20,119 bases of DNA from an uncultured Roseburia sp. (GTDB lineage: Bacteria; Bacillota_A; Clostridia; Lachnospirales; Lachnospiraceae). Positions 8,323 to 15,308 of this stretch are shown here, piece after piece. The notes under the pieces were generated by a model, which saw nothing but the letters and a program-made list of their open reading frames with translations, did no database searches and had not been told where the DNA came from. The stretch lies in contig CAAEAE010000106.1 of assembly GCA_900753715.1 (NCBI GenBank), forward strand, positions 1-20,119. Reading direction: 5' to 3'. Both the position numbers and the translations under genes were made by a program. The first letter of the stretch is position 1. Every line of letters starts with the position of its first letter.

Positions 8323-9029
8323 GACTTCTCCTCCAATTCCAGAAATACCTCCTCCAGACTGTCATCGCCCCTGACTTCCTCCATGGTACCAGAGCGGATC
8401 AACCTGCCGCCTTTGATGATGGCAATCTTATCACAGAGCTTTTCCGCCACCTCAAGCACATGGGTGGAGAAGAAAATTGCGCCGCCCTGATCGCAGACCT
8501 CGCGCATCATTCCCTTTAAGAGATGCGCTGCCTTGGGATCCAGCCCCACAAACGGCTCGTCCATAATGATGAGCTTTGGTTCGTGGATCCATGCGGAAAT
8601 AATGGCAAGCTTCTGCTTCATGCCGTGGGAGTAAGCCGCGATGGGCTGAGCCAGATCCGCAGTCAGTTCAAACAGCTCTGCATACCTGTGGATCCTCTCC
8701 TTTCTGTCCACCGCGCCGACGCCGAAAATATCCGCAATGAAATTCAGGTATTGGATGCCGCTCATAAACTCATACAGATCCGGGTTGTCCGGTATGTACG
8801 CAATCTGCTTTTTGCACGCCAGTGAATTTTCCTTAACGGAGATTCCACCTATGGTGATTTCTCCCTCGTCAAACTGTTGAATCCCAACCACGGATTTCAA
8901 TGTGGTTGTCTTTCCCGCACCGTTATGCCCGATGAATCCGTAGATTTCGCCCGGTGCAATATGGAGATTCAGGTCATCCACCGCCTTCTTCTCTCCGTAT
9001 GTCTTTGTCAAATGCTCAATGTTCAGCAT
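8316..9029 (-). CDS. ABC-2 type exporter ATP-binding protein
   Basis: A 237-residue cytoplasmic ATPase with Walker A GHNGAGKT at 34-41, signature SHGMKQK at 134-140, Walker B LIIMDE at 153-158 and H190. After the Q-loop region the protein reads YIPDNPDLYEFMSG, the usual form in this exporter subgroup. The start is ATG 9027-9029, nine bases after GGAGG. The frame is open further back to a GTG at 9098, but that start would lie inside the leader terminator hairpin, so it was rejected. The C-terminus SLEEVFLELEE is the normal end of the family. Expression is probably set by the leader attenuator upstream. Confidence 0.9.
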   Translation of the reverse strand: MLNIEHLTKTYGEKKAVDDLNLHIAPGEIYGFIGHNGAGKTTTLKSVVGIQQFDEGEITIGGISVKENSLACKKQIAYIPDNPDLYEFMSGIQYLNFIADIFGVGAVDRKERIHRYAELFELTADLAQPIAAYSHGMKQKLAIISAWIHEPKLIIMDEPFVGLDPKAAHLLKGMMREVCDQGGAIFFSTHVLEVAEKLCDKIAIIKGGRLIRSGTMEEVRGDDSLEEVFLELEEKSC

Positions 9030-9066
9030 TTTTTCATTCCTCCTCATAGTATAGTATACATGATAC

Positions 9067-9130
9067 AAAAAACCGGACCCAAGAACGCTCCTGAACACCT
9101 CGGTGATCAGCGCTGCTTCTTTGAGTCCGG
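9067..9130 (-). terminator. Leader terminator / putative attenuator ahead of the ABC-2 exporter
   Basis: The outer stem pairs CCGGACTCAA (9130-9121) with TTGGGTCCGG (9082-9073), with one T-G pair, and continues into AGAA/TTCT. The 58-nt element has smaller internal hairpins and is followed on the minus strand by a T-run (9072-9067). It lies between a good promoter and the ATPase start, so RNA polymerase must read through it to express the exporter. No leader peptide with an ATG was found. Confidence 0.7.
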
Positions 9131-9155
9131 CAATTATCCGTTTGGTTACGCTATT

Positions 9156-9184
9156 ATTCTAGTGAACCGACGCCGCTTTGTCAA
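9156..9184 (-). promoter_or_regulatory. Promoter of the ABC-2 exporter operon
   Basis: TTGACA (9184-9179), a 17-nt spacer and TAGAAT (9161-9156) form a near-consensus vegetative promoter. Transcription should start near 9149, about 120 nt before the ATPase start codon. Confidence 0.8.
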
Positions 9185-9201
9185 TCCTATTCTGTTTTTC
9201 A

Positions 9202-9324
9202 GACAGCATTTTCCTCCGACAGTATACTGTGAAGATATTGTCTTACCTCCGCCTCCGTTGGCATCTGCATACAGCGCTGCGCCATCTTTTCGGCGTCTTC
9301 TATGGAGATTTCTGCCAGCGCCGG
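9202..9324 (-). pseudogene. Orphan coding fragment, 41 codons
   Basis: An open stretch between TGA (9327-9325) and TGA (9201-9199) reads like a protein C-terminus: EISIEDAEKMAQRCMQMPTE, then VRQYLHSILSEE. It has no start codon with a ribosome binding site and lies just after the PAS gene in a different frame. I cannot assign a family. It may be the tail of a deleted gene or of a frameshifted extension of the PAS gene. Confidence 0.3.
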
Positions 9325-9329
9325 TCACC

Positions 9330-9695
9330 CTATATATCGTACTGCTTCATGGTCTCCGGATCCCGGAACTCATGCTTCTCATAATAGCCGATCAGTTCGC
9401 CCGTCTCATCCCGAAGTGCCACCATATACACATCCTTGTTCTGCTTCTCATTGTGGAATGTGTATACCAGGTTGTTGTCCTTAGACTTCTGAAACCATGC
9501 AATGACCTGCTCGATCTTCTCCACAGACTGCGGATTGTGGCAGTCGAGCAGGCTTTTCCCCACAAGTGCACTTCCGCCCCGCTTCTCATAGTTTGCAACC
9601 GCCGCCGGATTCATGTAAAGAATCTCATGTTTCAAATTACAGATCACAACAGACGCTCTGTCCTGATTGATAATGCTTTTAAAGTAAGCCTGCAT
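9330..9695 (-). CDS. Small PAS-domain protein
   Basis: A 121-residue protein that is essentially a single PAS sensor fold. ICNLKHEILYMNPAAV (about 18-33) is the PAS core start, and GKSLLDCHNPQS (about 46-57) is a block typical of single-PAS proteins in Firmicutes. The closing strands read VYMVALRDETGELIGYYE. No kinase, cyclase or DNA-binding output domain is attached. The start ATG 9693-9695 has GAAAGGA about ten bases upstream. A ligand such as heme, flavin or a small metabolite is possible but cannot be read. It may act through a partner protein. Confidence 0.7.
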   Translation of the reverse strand: MQAYFKSIINQDRASVVICNLKHEILYMNPAAVANYEKRGGSALVGKSLLDCHNPQSVEKIEQVIAWFQKSKDNNLVYTFHNEKQNKDVYMVALRDETGELIGYYEKHEFRDPETMKQYDI

Positions 9696-9724
9696 ATTGG
9701 GTCGTCCTTTCTATTTCAATATAA

Positions 9725-10105
9725 GTGCTTTATCTACCGCTTTTTTCTCCTCTTATCGCCGCGCTTTCCGGAGAAGCGGTTGCGGGATATCACGCTGACG
9801 GAAAATACTACCTGACCAAATCCAAGCGCGAAATAGAGTATTACCGGAAGCGGGCGGATGAAATGCTTGCAAATGCATGCCCATTGATAGATATTTACCG
9901 CAGTAAACGAGAGAATGAGCTGAACGCCTTTCTGCTTGCGGATACAGGCAAGCCGGGGAACCGTCGCAGCATTCTTTCCACTCTGCCGCTTTATACCATA
10001 AGCGATGCACTTTTGGAGCGCATCCTCACACGGAACGGCATCGAGGAAAAACAGAAGCTGTGCAGCGCAATAGAACATTTTATTCCACCCATAACGGAAG
10101 AATAA
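9725..10105 (+). pseudogene. Unrecognised plus-strand gene fragment
   Basis: A 126-codon frame with protein-like composition, including KSKREIEYYRKRADEML and ALLERILTRNGIEEKQKL, ending at TAA 10103-10105. It begins right after an in-frame TAA (9722-9724) with only a GTG and no ribosome binding site. An internal ATG at about 9860 also lacks one. It runs against all its neighbours and converges on the XRE membrane gene with 20 nt between. I read it as the C-terminal part of a lost gene. I do not recognise the family. Confidence 0.4.
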
Positions 10106-10125
10106 CTTTCTCCCCGCCGCAACGC

Positions 10126-11115
10126 CTACACCACGAACATAGCGCCAAACAGGAGAATGCTTGCCGCCGCACAGAGTAAACCGGCTTTTCCCGCACGGTA
10201 CTCCTGCTTCTCCGGATCCCATTTTTTGATGTTGCTGCTTTCCGCAAAATAGCCGGCTGTTGCAGCGCCTGTTCCCAACAGCATCACCATCGACAGCCTG
10301 ATTGCCGGCACGGTATTGTTTTCAATTCCCCTTGTGAGGAACAGGTAACACACGATTCCTGCGCCCAAAAACAGTAATATGATATATACTGCTGTGACCG
10401 GCATACTTTTCCATGCCCTCTTTTTGTCTGCTTCACGGATATACAGCCTGTCAATCACTTTATAGTTGCTGATCAGAATGCATGCTATTATGTTGAACGC
10501 ATAGGCAATAAGCAGGAAACCATTGAGGAATTCGCTGACCCTGCCAAGCTTTGGCTGAAAACAGTCAAACATGCAGAACAGAAAAACATATACCGTAGAA
10601 AAGGAACCGATCCAGATATCCAACTGCGTCAGATATTTTTTTACTTCCGGTATGTTATACTCCGTTTTACTGTCATATCCGGCAATCATGTCAAACGATT
10701 CTTTATCGATCGCATATGTAAAACAAATGTGTAAAAACATCTGGATCGGCACGCCTATGATAAACATGCATATCAGCGTACCGACATGGAAAGTATGGTT
10801 TACTACGCAGAAAACAATATATGCCATAATGCAGAGGAGTGTGATCCCTATAAACAGCCAAGGCATCTTACTGTTCTGATACGGTTCTTCCCTCACTTCG
10901 GCATCGTTCTGCTTCCTGCCCAGCAGCTCCTCCACTGTGATTCCAAATATTTCCGAAAGTCTGATCAGATTCTCCGTGCTCGGCCTCGAAAGATTGGCTT
11001 CCCATTTTGTTACAGCCTGCCTGCTCACCTCCAGATATTCCGCAACCTTTTCTTGCGACATCCCTTTTTCAGTACGATATTTTGCAATATTTTCGCCTAA
11101 ACTTTTTTGTTCCAT
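10126..11115 (-). CDS. XRE-HTH regulator with C-terminal seven-span membrane domain
   Basis: A 329-residue protein. The XRE helix-turn-helix is at about residues 6-64 (MSQEKVAEYLEVSRQAVTKW). Seven hydrophobic segments follow, at roughly 85-104, 111-135, 168-187, 197-219, 238-261, 270-290 and 311-329. Membrane-bound XRE regulators of this kind are common in Firmicutes; the signal they sense is generally unknown. GGAGGTGA stands four bases before ATG 11113-11115. The upstream region carries a direct repeat and an inverted repeat that could be its own operator. No cotranscribed partner is visible. Confidence 0.82.
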   Translation of the reverse strand: MEQKSLGENIAKYRTEKGMSQEKVAEYLEVSRQAVTKWEANLSRPSTENLIRLSEIFGITVEELLGRKQNDAEVREEPYQNSKMPWLFIGITLLCIMAYIVFCVVNHTFHVGTLICMFIIGVPIQMFLHICFTYAIDKESFDMIAGYDSKTEYNIPEVKKYLTQLDIWIGSFSTVYVFLFCMFDCFQPKLGRVSEFLNGFLLIAYAFNIIACILISNYKVIDRLYIREADKKRAWKSMPVTAVYIILLFLGAGIVCYLFLTRGIENNTVPAIRLSMVMLLGTGAATAGYFAESSNIKKWDPEKQEYRAGKAGLLCAAASILLFGAMFVV

Positions 11116-11144
11116 ATCGTCACCTCCGCCGTTTTGATGGTATC

Positions 11145-11200
11145 AGTATACGGAAAAACTCGGTTGCATACCACCAACTATATGGCAACTATCGGTTGCC
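11145..11200 (-). promoter_or_regulatory. Putative promoter and operator of the XRE membrane regulator
   Basis: A TATACT -10 lies at 11150-11145. TCGGTTGC (plus strand) occurs at 11160-11167 and again at 11192-11199, 32 bp apart or about three helical turns. The second copy is part of an inverted repeat GGCAAC-TATCG-GTTGCC (11184-11200). No good -35 was found. I infer autoregulation. Confidence 0.45.
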
Positions 11201-11218
11201 GGGGGTGGGAAAATAAGG

Positions 11219-11560
11219 TTACTTTTGAAAATAACATTCACTAAATGCAGGTCTCATATATTCTATCTGCCCACGTGAGAGGCCGTATTTTTTTGCGAGT
11301 TTCTCCCAATTATCCCTGACAATTTCAAGTATTTCTTCTGCCATCTTTTCCGCAGCATCTTTTTGAATTCCAAAACGGCAGGATGTATGAATAGCTAATT
11401 CTATTGATATTTTATTGTCCTCGTCGTCCACAAGAAGCGATAGCTCATCCGCAAATAATCCAAAAATATTTTTTCCGGTTGAAAACCGGCGACCTAAAAA
11501 TGGTTGCAGCTGCGGGTCAAGATTCTGAAAAATCATCATATACATGTATGATTTTTTCAT
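11219..11560 (-). pseudogene. HipA-family toxin with internal deletion (kinase core lost)
   Basis: The 113-codon frame starts with ATG directly after the HipB-like stop (TAGATG), the normal hipB-hipA junction. Residues about 11-38 (FQNLDPQLQPFLGRRF, then GLFAD) match the stretch that ends the N-terminal HipA domain just before the usual SSPDRWGR. Residues from about 39 (ELSLLVDDEDNKIS to the end) match the extreme C-terminal helices of HipA. The roughly 250 residues between, which carry the Ser/Thr kinase active site, are absent without a frameshift. A second loss after MKKSYMYM is also likely, because about 40 residues normally precede the LDP block. The product should lack kinase activity. 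Family matching is from memory. Confidence 0.6.
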
Positions 11561-11890
11561 CTATCGCCATTCACTCTTCCTCCTCGTTGCACGTTTCCTT
11601 GTCATAAGGTTAAGATCCTGCATCTGCCTCCCCATTTCGTCGTCCTTCGCCACAAGAAGCATATCCTTGTCCATATCACCTAACGCATGCAAGACAGCAG
11701 CGTAAATCCCGATGGCAACAGCCGGACTGCCCGACTCAACCTTCCATAAAGATGCTCTGCTGATCCCCGCGCGCTCCGCCACCAACTCTGCAGACAAATC
11801 TCGCCGTAATCTCGCTAATTTGATTTGCTCTCCCATTGTTTTCAATATTTCTTCTGTTGCAGGTAATATGTTATAAGCTGCTTTTCTCAT
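11561..11890 (-). CDS. HipB-like antitoxin / XRE-HTH regulator
   Basis: A 109-residue DNA-binding protein of the HipB type found ahead of HipA kinases in gut Firmicutes. The helix-turn-helix spans about residues 20-60 (LSAELVAERAGISRASLWKVE), followed by AIGIYAAVLHALGDMDKDM and a basic tail TRKRATRRK. The start is ATG 11888-11890, with GGAG eight bases upstream; the in-frame ATG at 11905 contains that site itself and is less likely. In an intact pair it would bind and silence HipA and repress the operon. Here the partner has lost its kinase core, so HipB may act only as a repressor. Confidence 0.78.
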   Translation of the reverse strand: MRKAAYNILPATEEILKTMGEQIKLARLRRDLSAELVAERAGISRASLWKVESGSPAVAIGIYAAVLHALGDMDKDMLLVAKDDEMGRQMQDLNLMTRKRATRRKSEWR

Positions 11891-11920
11891 TCTTACACAC
11901 TCCATTGTTTTATGTTTACT

Positions 11921-11950
11921 ATTATATATGTTTCCCTGCTTTTTTGTAAA
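11921..11950 (-). promoter_or_regulatory. Promoter of the hipB-like operon
   Basis: TTTACA (11950-11945), 18 nt, and a perfect TATAAT (11926-11921). It lies 30 nt before the HipB start codon. The sequence upstream (GTTA/TAAC around 11962-11975) could be a weak operator. Confidence 0.65.
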
Positions 11951-11995
11951 TAATAATAAACGTTATTAGTGTAACAATATGTGATATTATGAATG

Positions 11996-12226
11996 TTAAT
12001 CTGCTTCTTTATAATATACCTCGTTGACTGCCTTCTGCGTTTTGAAAGTTTTGCAGAGAAGATTTGATAAAGAATCAGAAATTATTTCGGAGTCATCCAC
12101 GGTGAGATCAAGCCCTGCCACCAGTTCCGACGGATCCGATATGGAAATGGCAGAGGTGTCCGCATCCATGTCTCCGATGACTTCTTCATACTGTGTTCCC
12201 TTTGTGTCGATGATGCGGTGCTGTTC
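11996..12226 (-). pseudogene. Detached C-terminal part of the upstream unrecognised protein (after in-frame TGA)
   Basis: Directly after the TGA at 12229-12227 the same frame stays open for 76 codons to TAA 11998-11996. It reads like normal protein (EQHRIIDTKGTQYEEVIGDM, then ISISDPSELVAGLDLTVDD). It has no start codon with a ribosome binding site. The simplest reading is one ancestral gene of about 282 codons broken by a nonsense mutation. A sequencing error or a programmed stop are alternatives. Confidence 0.5.
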
Positions 12227-12844
12227 TCATCTGTCGTAAAAATATTGCCGCCATGCCGCTTCCTCTGTCATTTCGGTGCTCTCCGTACCAAAATCCTCCT
12301 GATACCTTCTGGCATATTCCAGATTCCGCTGCAACTCTATAAAGCGCCGCCGTTCCTCCTCGACATAGTCTGGTTGTGTTTCTTCCTCACGGACCTCCGG
12401 CTTGGGCATGGTGGTTTTTGTCAGAAATACATCATAGTCAAAATCCTCCTCTTCCTCCCTATGCCTTTTCTTTTCCGTTTTCGCCTTTTTCAGGTGTTCA
12501 AAATCGACGATGCCCTCTATCATCTTTCCGCGTTCAAACGGTTTGTCATAACGAAAAGTCTGTCTGGAAATGATTTGTGTAATGTCCAGTCCCACCTCCA
12601 CCTGCACTTCACACCCCTGCACATCTGCCCATACATGGGTGTAATGCGTTCCGTCCGGTTCCTCCCAGACGACCATGGCGGGAAGTCCGCTGCAGATACA
12701 CTGGTACGCTTCCCTCGTATCATACCATCTTGTCGCCTTGTCAAAAATCACGCTGACCAGATTCAGAATATCTTCCATCAGAGTAATTTCATCCTGTGAC
12801 GGCATATAATGGTCTATATTTTCCTTCACTTCTATCCGTACCAT
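12227..12844 (-). CDS. Unrecognised cytoplasmic protein, last gene of the sigma-factor cluster
   Basis: A 205-residue soluble protein of no family known to me. The N-terminal half is a compact mixed domain with a WEEPDGTHYTHVWADVQG segment around 61-78 and several aromatic residues. The second half, from about 117, is very charged (KKAKTEKKRHREEEEDFD, then EEERRRFIELQRNLEYARR) and probably helical. AGGAGGAAACTTT precedes ATG 12842-12844, and the gap to the BspA-like gene is 14 nt, so it belongs to that operon. It ends at a TGA after which coding sequence seems to continue, so the native product may be longer. Confidence 0.6.
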   Translation of the reverse strand: MVRIEVKENIDHYMPSQDEITLMEDILNLVSVIFDKATRWYDTREAYQCICSGLPAMVVWEEPDGTHYTHVWADVQGCEVQVEVGLDITQIISRQTFRYDKPFERGKMIEGIVDFEHLKKAKTEKKRHREEEEDFDYDVFLTKTTMPKPEVREEETQPDYVEEERRRFIELQRNLEYARRYQEDFGTESTEMTEEAAWRQYFYDR

Positions 12845-12858
12845 AAAGTTTCCTCCTG

Positions 12859-14112
12859 TTAATTTACATAATTGACAGCGGGCTGAACATCATATCCCGC
12901 GCAGGCGGAATCAACCGTGCAACCCTCATAAACAGTCAGTGTTTGTAAAGAAGGTGTGTTATAAAAACAATTATATCCAATACTCGTCACAGACGCCGGA
13001 AACGTCACTTCCTTTAACGCCTCATTATCCCGGAAAATATCATTGGCGGACTCAATCTGTGCCTCTATCGTTACTTTTTCAATGAAATTGTTTCCCTCGA
13101 AAATTCTTGCCAGTTTTGTCACCGGATACCCCTGTATTTCCTTCGGCACAGTCACCTCTGCACTGTCACCGATATATCTTCTCAACTGAACGGAGTCCTC
13201 CTGAAACCGGAACTGAAACTGACCGTCCGCGGTATAATAATTGTGTCCCTCCACCATCTCGATATGGGAAGTATCGCTCACTCCCTCGGACATTTCCACA
13301 TAATTGATGAGCGGCGAAACTTCGTAGGCAAATTCATCACTCACATAGCACCCTTTGTCCACTGTAACCTTTTCCAGTGCCGGTGTATTATAAAACGTAC
13401 CGTATCCGATTTCGTTGACAGTAACCGGGTAAACCACCTCTTTCAATGCGGCACAGTCTCTAAAGTCCAATTTGGAGATTTCAGACTCCACCACCACGTT
13501 TTCCACCGTGTTATTTCCTTCCAGTGTACTCCGGTCAATCTCTACCACCGGATACCCCTGTATTTCCTTCGGCAGCGTCACCTCTGTGGCATCTCCCAGA
13601 TATCCTGTAATGGTCAGCCCCTCCTGTCCGGCATATTTTCCGTCGTTATAGGTAAATTCAAATTGTCCGTCCGCTGTGCGGTATGTCTCACCGGGTTTCA
13701 GTTCCGTTCTTTTTACATCCTTGCCGGAGTCGGAATCTCCATCCTCATCCGCTACGATAACATCCGCGTAATTTTTGGAGGCTTCCTCTTGCATGTTCTG
13801 GATAAAGCTGCTGATACTGTGTACAATGCCAAATGCCACGAAAAGTCCGGCAAAGGTAAGCACCGCCACTTTGGGAAGTGCAAAAGGCTTATCGTCTTTT
13901 TTGTGCAAATATTCCTGTACCCTGTTATCGTCCACAGGCGCTACCATATGCTTTGCCTTTCCCCATTCTTCCGCCACAGGCACTCTTTTTAAGCCTCTGA
14001 CATCCCCCTCGGTACTTCTGATGGGAACACCGTTTAAAGCATCCGTTTCCTTTGACCACTCATCCAATTCATCAAACATATCTTCCAGCGTTACATTTTC
14101 GTTGTCCATCAT
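12859..14112 (-). CDS. Membrane-anchored BspA/LRR-like surface protein with duplicated module
   Basis: A 417-residue protein with a cytoplasmic acidic N-terminus (about 1-79), one membrane span at about 80-104, and an outer region made of two similar modules (about 145-272 and 292-416). Both modules share TADGQF, then VTLPKEIQGYPV or VTVPKEIQGYPV. ALKEV, VNEIGYGTFYNTP or VTSIGYNCFYNTP, and a closing NYV follow in both. These are degenerate leucine-rich repeats of the BspA type, which usually bind proteins or glycans outside the cell. GGAGG lies six bases before the first of two adjacent ATGs. It follows the NERD gene by 3 nt, so it is cotranscribed. Confidence 0.8.
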   Translation of the reverse strand: MMDNENVTLEDMFDELDEWSKETDALNGVPIRSTEGDVRGLKRVPVAEEWGKAKHMVAPVDDNRVQEYLHKKDDKPFALPKVAVLTFAGLFVAFGIVHSISSFIQNMQEEASKNYADVIVADEDGDSDSGKDVKRTELKPGETYRTADGQFEFTYNDGKYAGQEGLTITGYLGDATEVTLPKEIQGYPVVEIDRSTLEGNNTVENVVVESEISKLDFRDCAALKEVVYPVTVNEIGYGTFYNTPALEKVTVDKGCYVSDEFAYEVSPLINYVEMSEGVSDTSHIEMVEGHNYYTADGQFQFRFQEDSVQLRRYIGDSAEVTVPKEIQGYPVTKLARIFEGNNFIEKVTIEAQIESANDIFRDNEALKEVTFPASVTSIGYNCFYNTPSLQTLTVYEGCTVDSACAGYDVQPAVNYVN

Positions 14113-14115
14113 ATT

Positions 14116-15219
14116 CTACCTCCGCTCCTCATATCTCAGATAAGGAATGGTAATCCAAAGGGGATTTCTCTCATTCTCATCTACCTTTATCTGGGTAAAT
14201 ACTTTGTCCTGTCTCAATAAGGTGTCATCATCCGTAAGTCCCGGTATTCCGTTTGGAAACTCATAATATTTGTAATTTTCTCTGACAAATTCTTTGTTCT
14301 TTGCCCTGCTTTCTCTTTCTATCAGCATAGACTCTCTTTTTGCCTTGGGAAACAGCGCATAGGGAAGCAGTGCCCTGTATACCCTTTCCATGAAATCATC
14401 ATCTCTGACGGCATTCTGATTCTTTTCCATATCCTCCATGGATTTTTTGTGCAGATTATAATTTCCAAAACTGAAATCTGCAGGCGCTTCATTGATATCT
14501 CCCATATCCAGCCGCATTTCTCCGCCGGTAAGAATAGCGTTGTCACAAAAGACTCCCATATCGGGAAGCACCTGTCTGGATTTCAGAAAATATTCCAGTG
14601 CCGCTATATGGGACGCATTCTGTTTATAAATATTTTTCACCCTGTGTTCTTCCCTGCCAAGATGCTGAACCCAGATTTCACTGTTAAAGTTTCCGGTGAA
14701 ATATCCTGCCCGGTTCTTACATTCCAGCACGTGAATCCAGCGATTGGTGATGATAATGGCGTCAATCTCCTGATAACTTCCGTTCGGCATGGGAACACAT
14801 ACATTGTATAATGTTCTGTGCGGAATTTTCAGTTTCCTGCTGAGCACATAGGCGTAAAACTCTCCCAGCACGCCCTTGTCGTTGACAATGTCTTTTCTTG
14901 TCACTCCCGTTGCCAGATAATACTCTGACTTTTGGGGACTCTGGAAAAAGCATGCCAGCGCCGTCATGTCATAGCTTACCAGTATCACTCCCATAAGAAA
15001 CAGTCCCAATACCAATACCGTTTCCAGCACGTTGTTTGCGTCGAGAAGCGGGTTGATAAAGAACAGATACAGCAGCCACCATGCCAGAAGTATAAGGAAA
15101 ACCGCCATTCCTCCATACTTTAATGTCCTTTCCAGCCATCTGCCGAAACTGCTTCCACATTCCTCAATACCGGGAAGTCCCAATGCTTTTCGTATGTTTT
15201 CCTGAATCGCTTTTATCAT
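14116..15219 (-). CDS. Membrane protein with NERD (nuclease-related) domain
   Basis: A 367-residue protein. Two hydrophobic segments near the N-terminus (about 37-55 and 66-82) anchor it, with the rest in the cytoplasm. The NERD fold spans about 115-205: GEF at 119-121, EID at 151-153, LECKN at 165-169, and KQNASHIAAL from about 199. The acidic residues and the E-x-K lysine of this PD-(D/E)XK-like fold are present, so it may cleave nucleic acid, although NERD activity is poorly characterised. GGAGG lies eight bases before ATG 15217-15219. It is the first gene after a copy of the promoter box shared with the sigma factor. Confidence 0.82.
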   Translation of the reverse strand: MIKAIQENIRKALGLPGIEECGSSFGRWLERTLKYGGMAVFLILLAWWLLYLFFINPLLDANNVLETVLVLGLFLMGVILVSYDMTALACFFQSPQKSEYYLATGVTRKDIVNDKGVLGEFYAYVLSRKLKIPHRTLYNVCVPMPNGSYQEIDAIIITNRWIHVLECKNRAGYFTGNFNSEIWVQHLGREEHRVKNIYKQNASHIAALEYFLKSRQVLPDMGVFCDNAILTGGEMRLDMGDINEAPADFSFGNYNLHKKSMEDMEKNQNAVRDDDFMERVYRALLPYALFPKAKRESMLIERESRAKNKEFVRENYKYYEFPNGIPGLTDDDTLLRQDKVFTQIKVDENERNPLWITIPYLRYEERR

Positions 15220-15262
15220 GGTTTTTACCTCCGTTGCCTCATGATTTGTTTCTTTCTATCCT

Positions 15263-15292
15263 TAAGTACCCGTTCATTCCTGTTTGGTTTTA
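15263..15292 (-). promoter_or_regulatory. Putative ECF promoter ahead of the NERD gene (copy 2 of shared box)
   Basis: On the minus strand TAAAACCAAA (15292-15283), 12 nt, GGTACTTA (15270-15263). Both boxes are identical to those ahead of the sigma gene. AACC to GTAC spacing is 16 nt, as in ECF promoters, and an A-rich tract lies upstream. The box ends 44 nt before the NERD start codon. Confidence 0.6.
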
Positions 15293-15308
15293 TTTTTTTG
15301 AAAAAAAT

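Noticed and set aside
8316..9098. Longer version of the ABC-2 ATPase starting at GTG 9098
   Set aside because: The extra 23 residues would be encoded by the leader terminator and T-run. ATG 9027-9029 has a strong ribosome binding site and the usual family N-terminus.
9734..10222. Minus-strand 162-codon frame opposite the plus-strand fragment
   Set aside because: Its start lies inside the XRE membrane gene in another frame, and its composition is Cys/Gly/Arg-rich shadow sequence without a recognisable domain.
12227..12229. TGA read as selenocysteine
   Set aside because: No recognisable SECIS hairpin after the TGA, no nearby selenocysteine genes, and the context is not a redox protein. A nonsense mutation is simpler.
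12218..12799. Plus-strand frame of about 193 codons opposite the last cluster gene
   Set aside because: Shadow of the minus-strand coding frame, with no ribosome binding site and low-complexity Phe/Leu/Pro content.
13243..13992. Plus-strand frame of about 249 codons antisense to the BspA-like gene
   Set aside because: The minus strand gives a coherent signal/span/repeat protein with a ribosome binding site. The plus frame has no family features or start signal.
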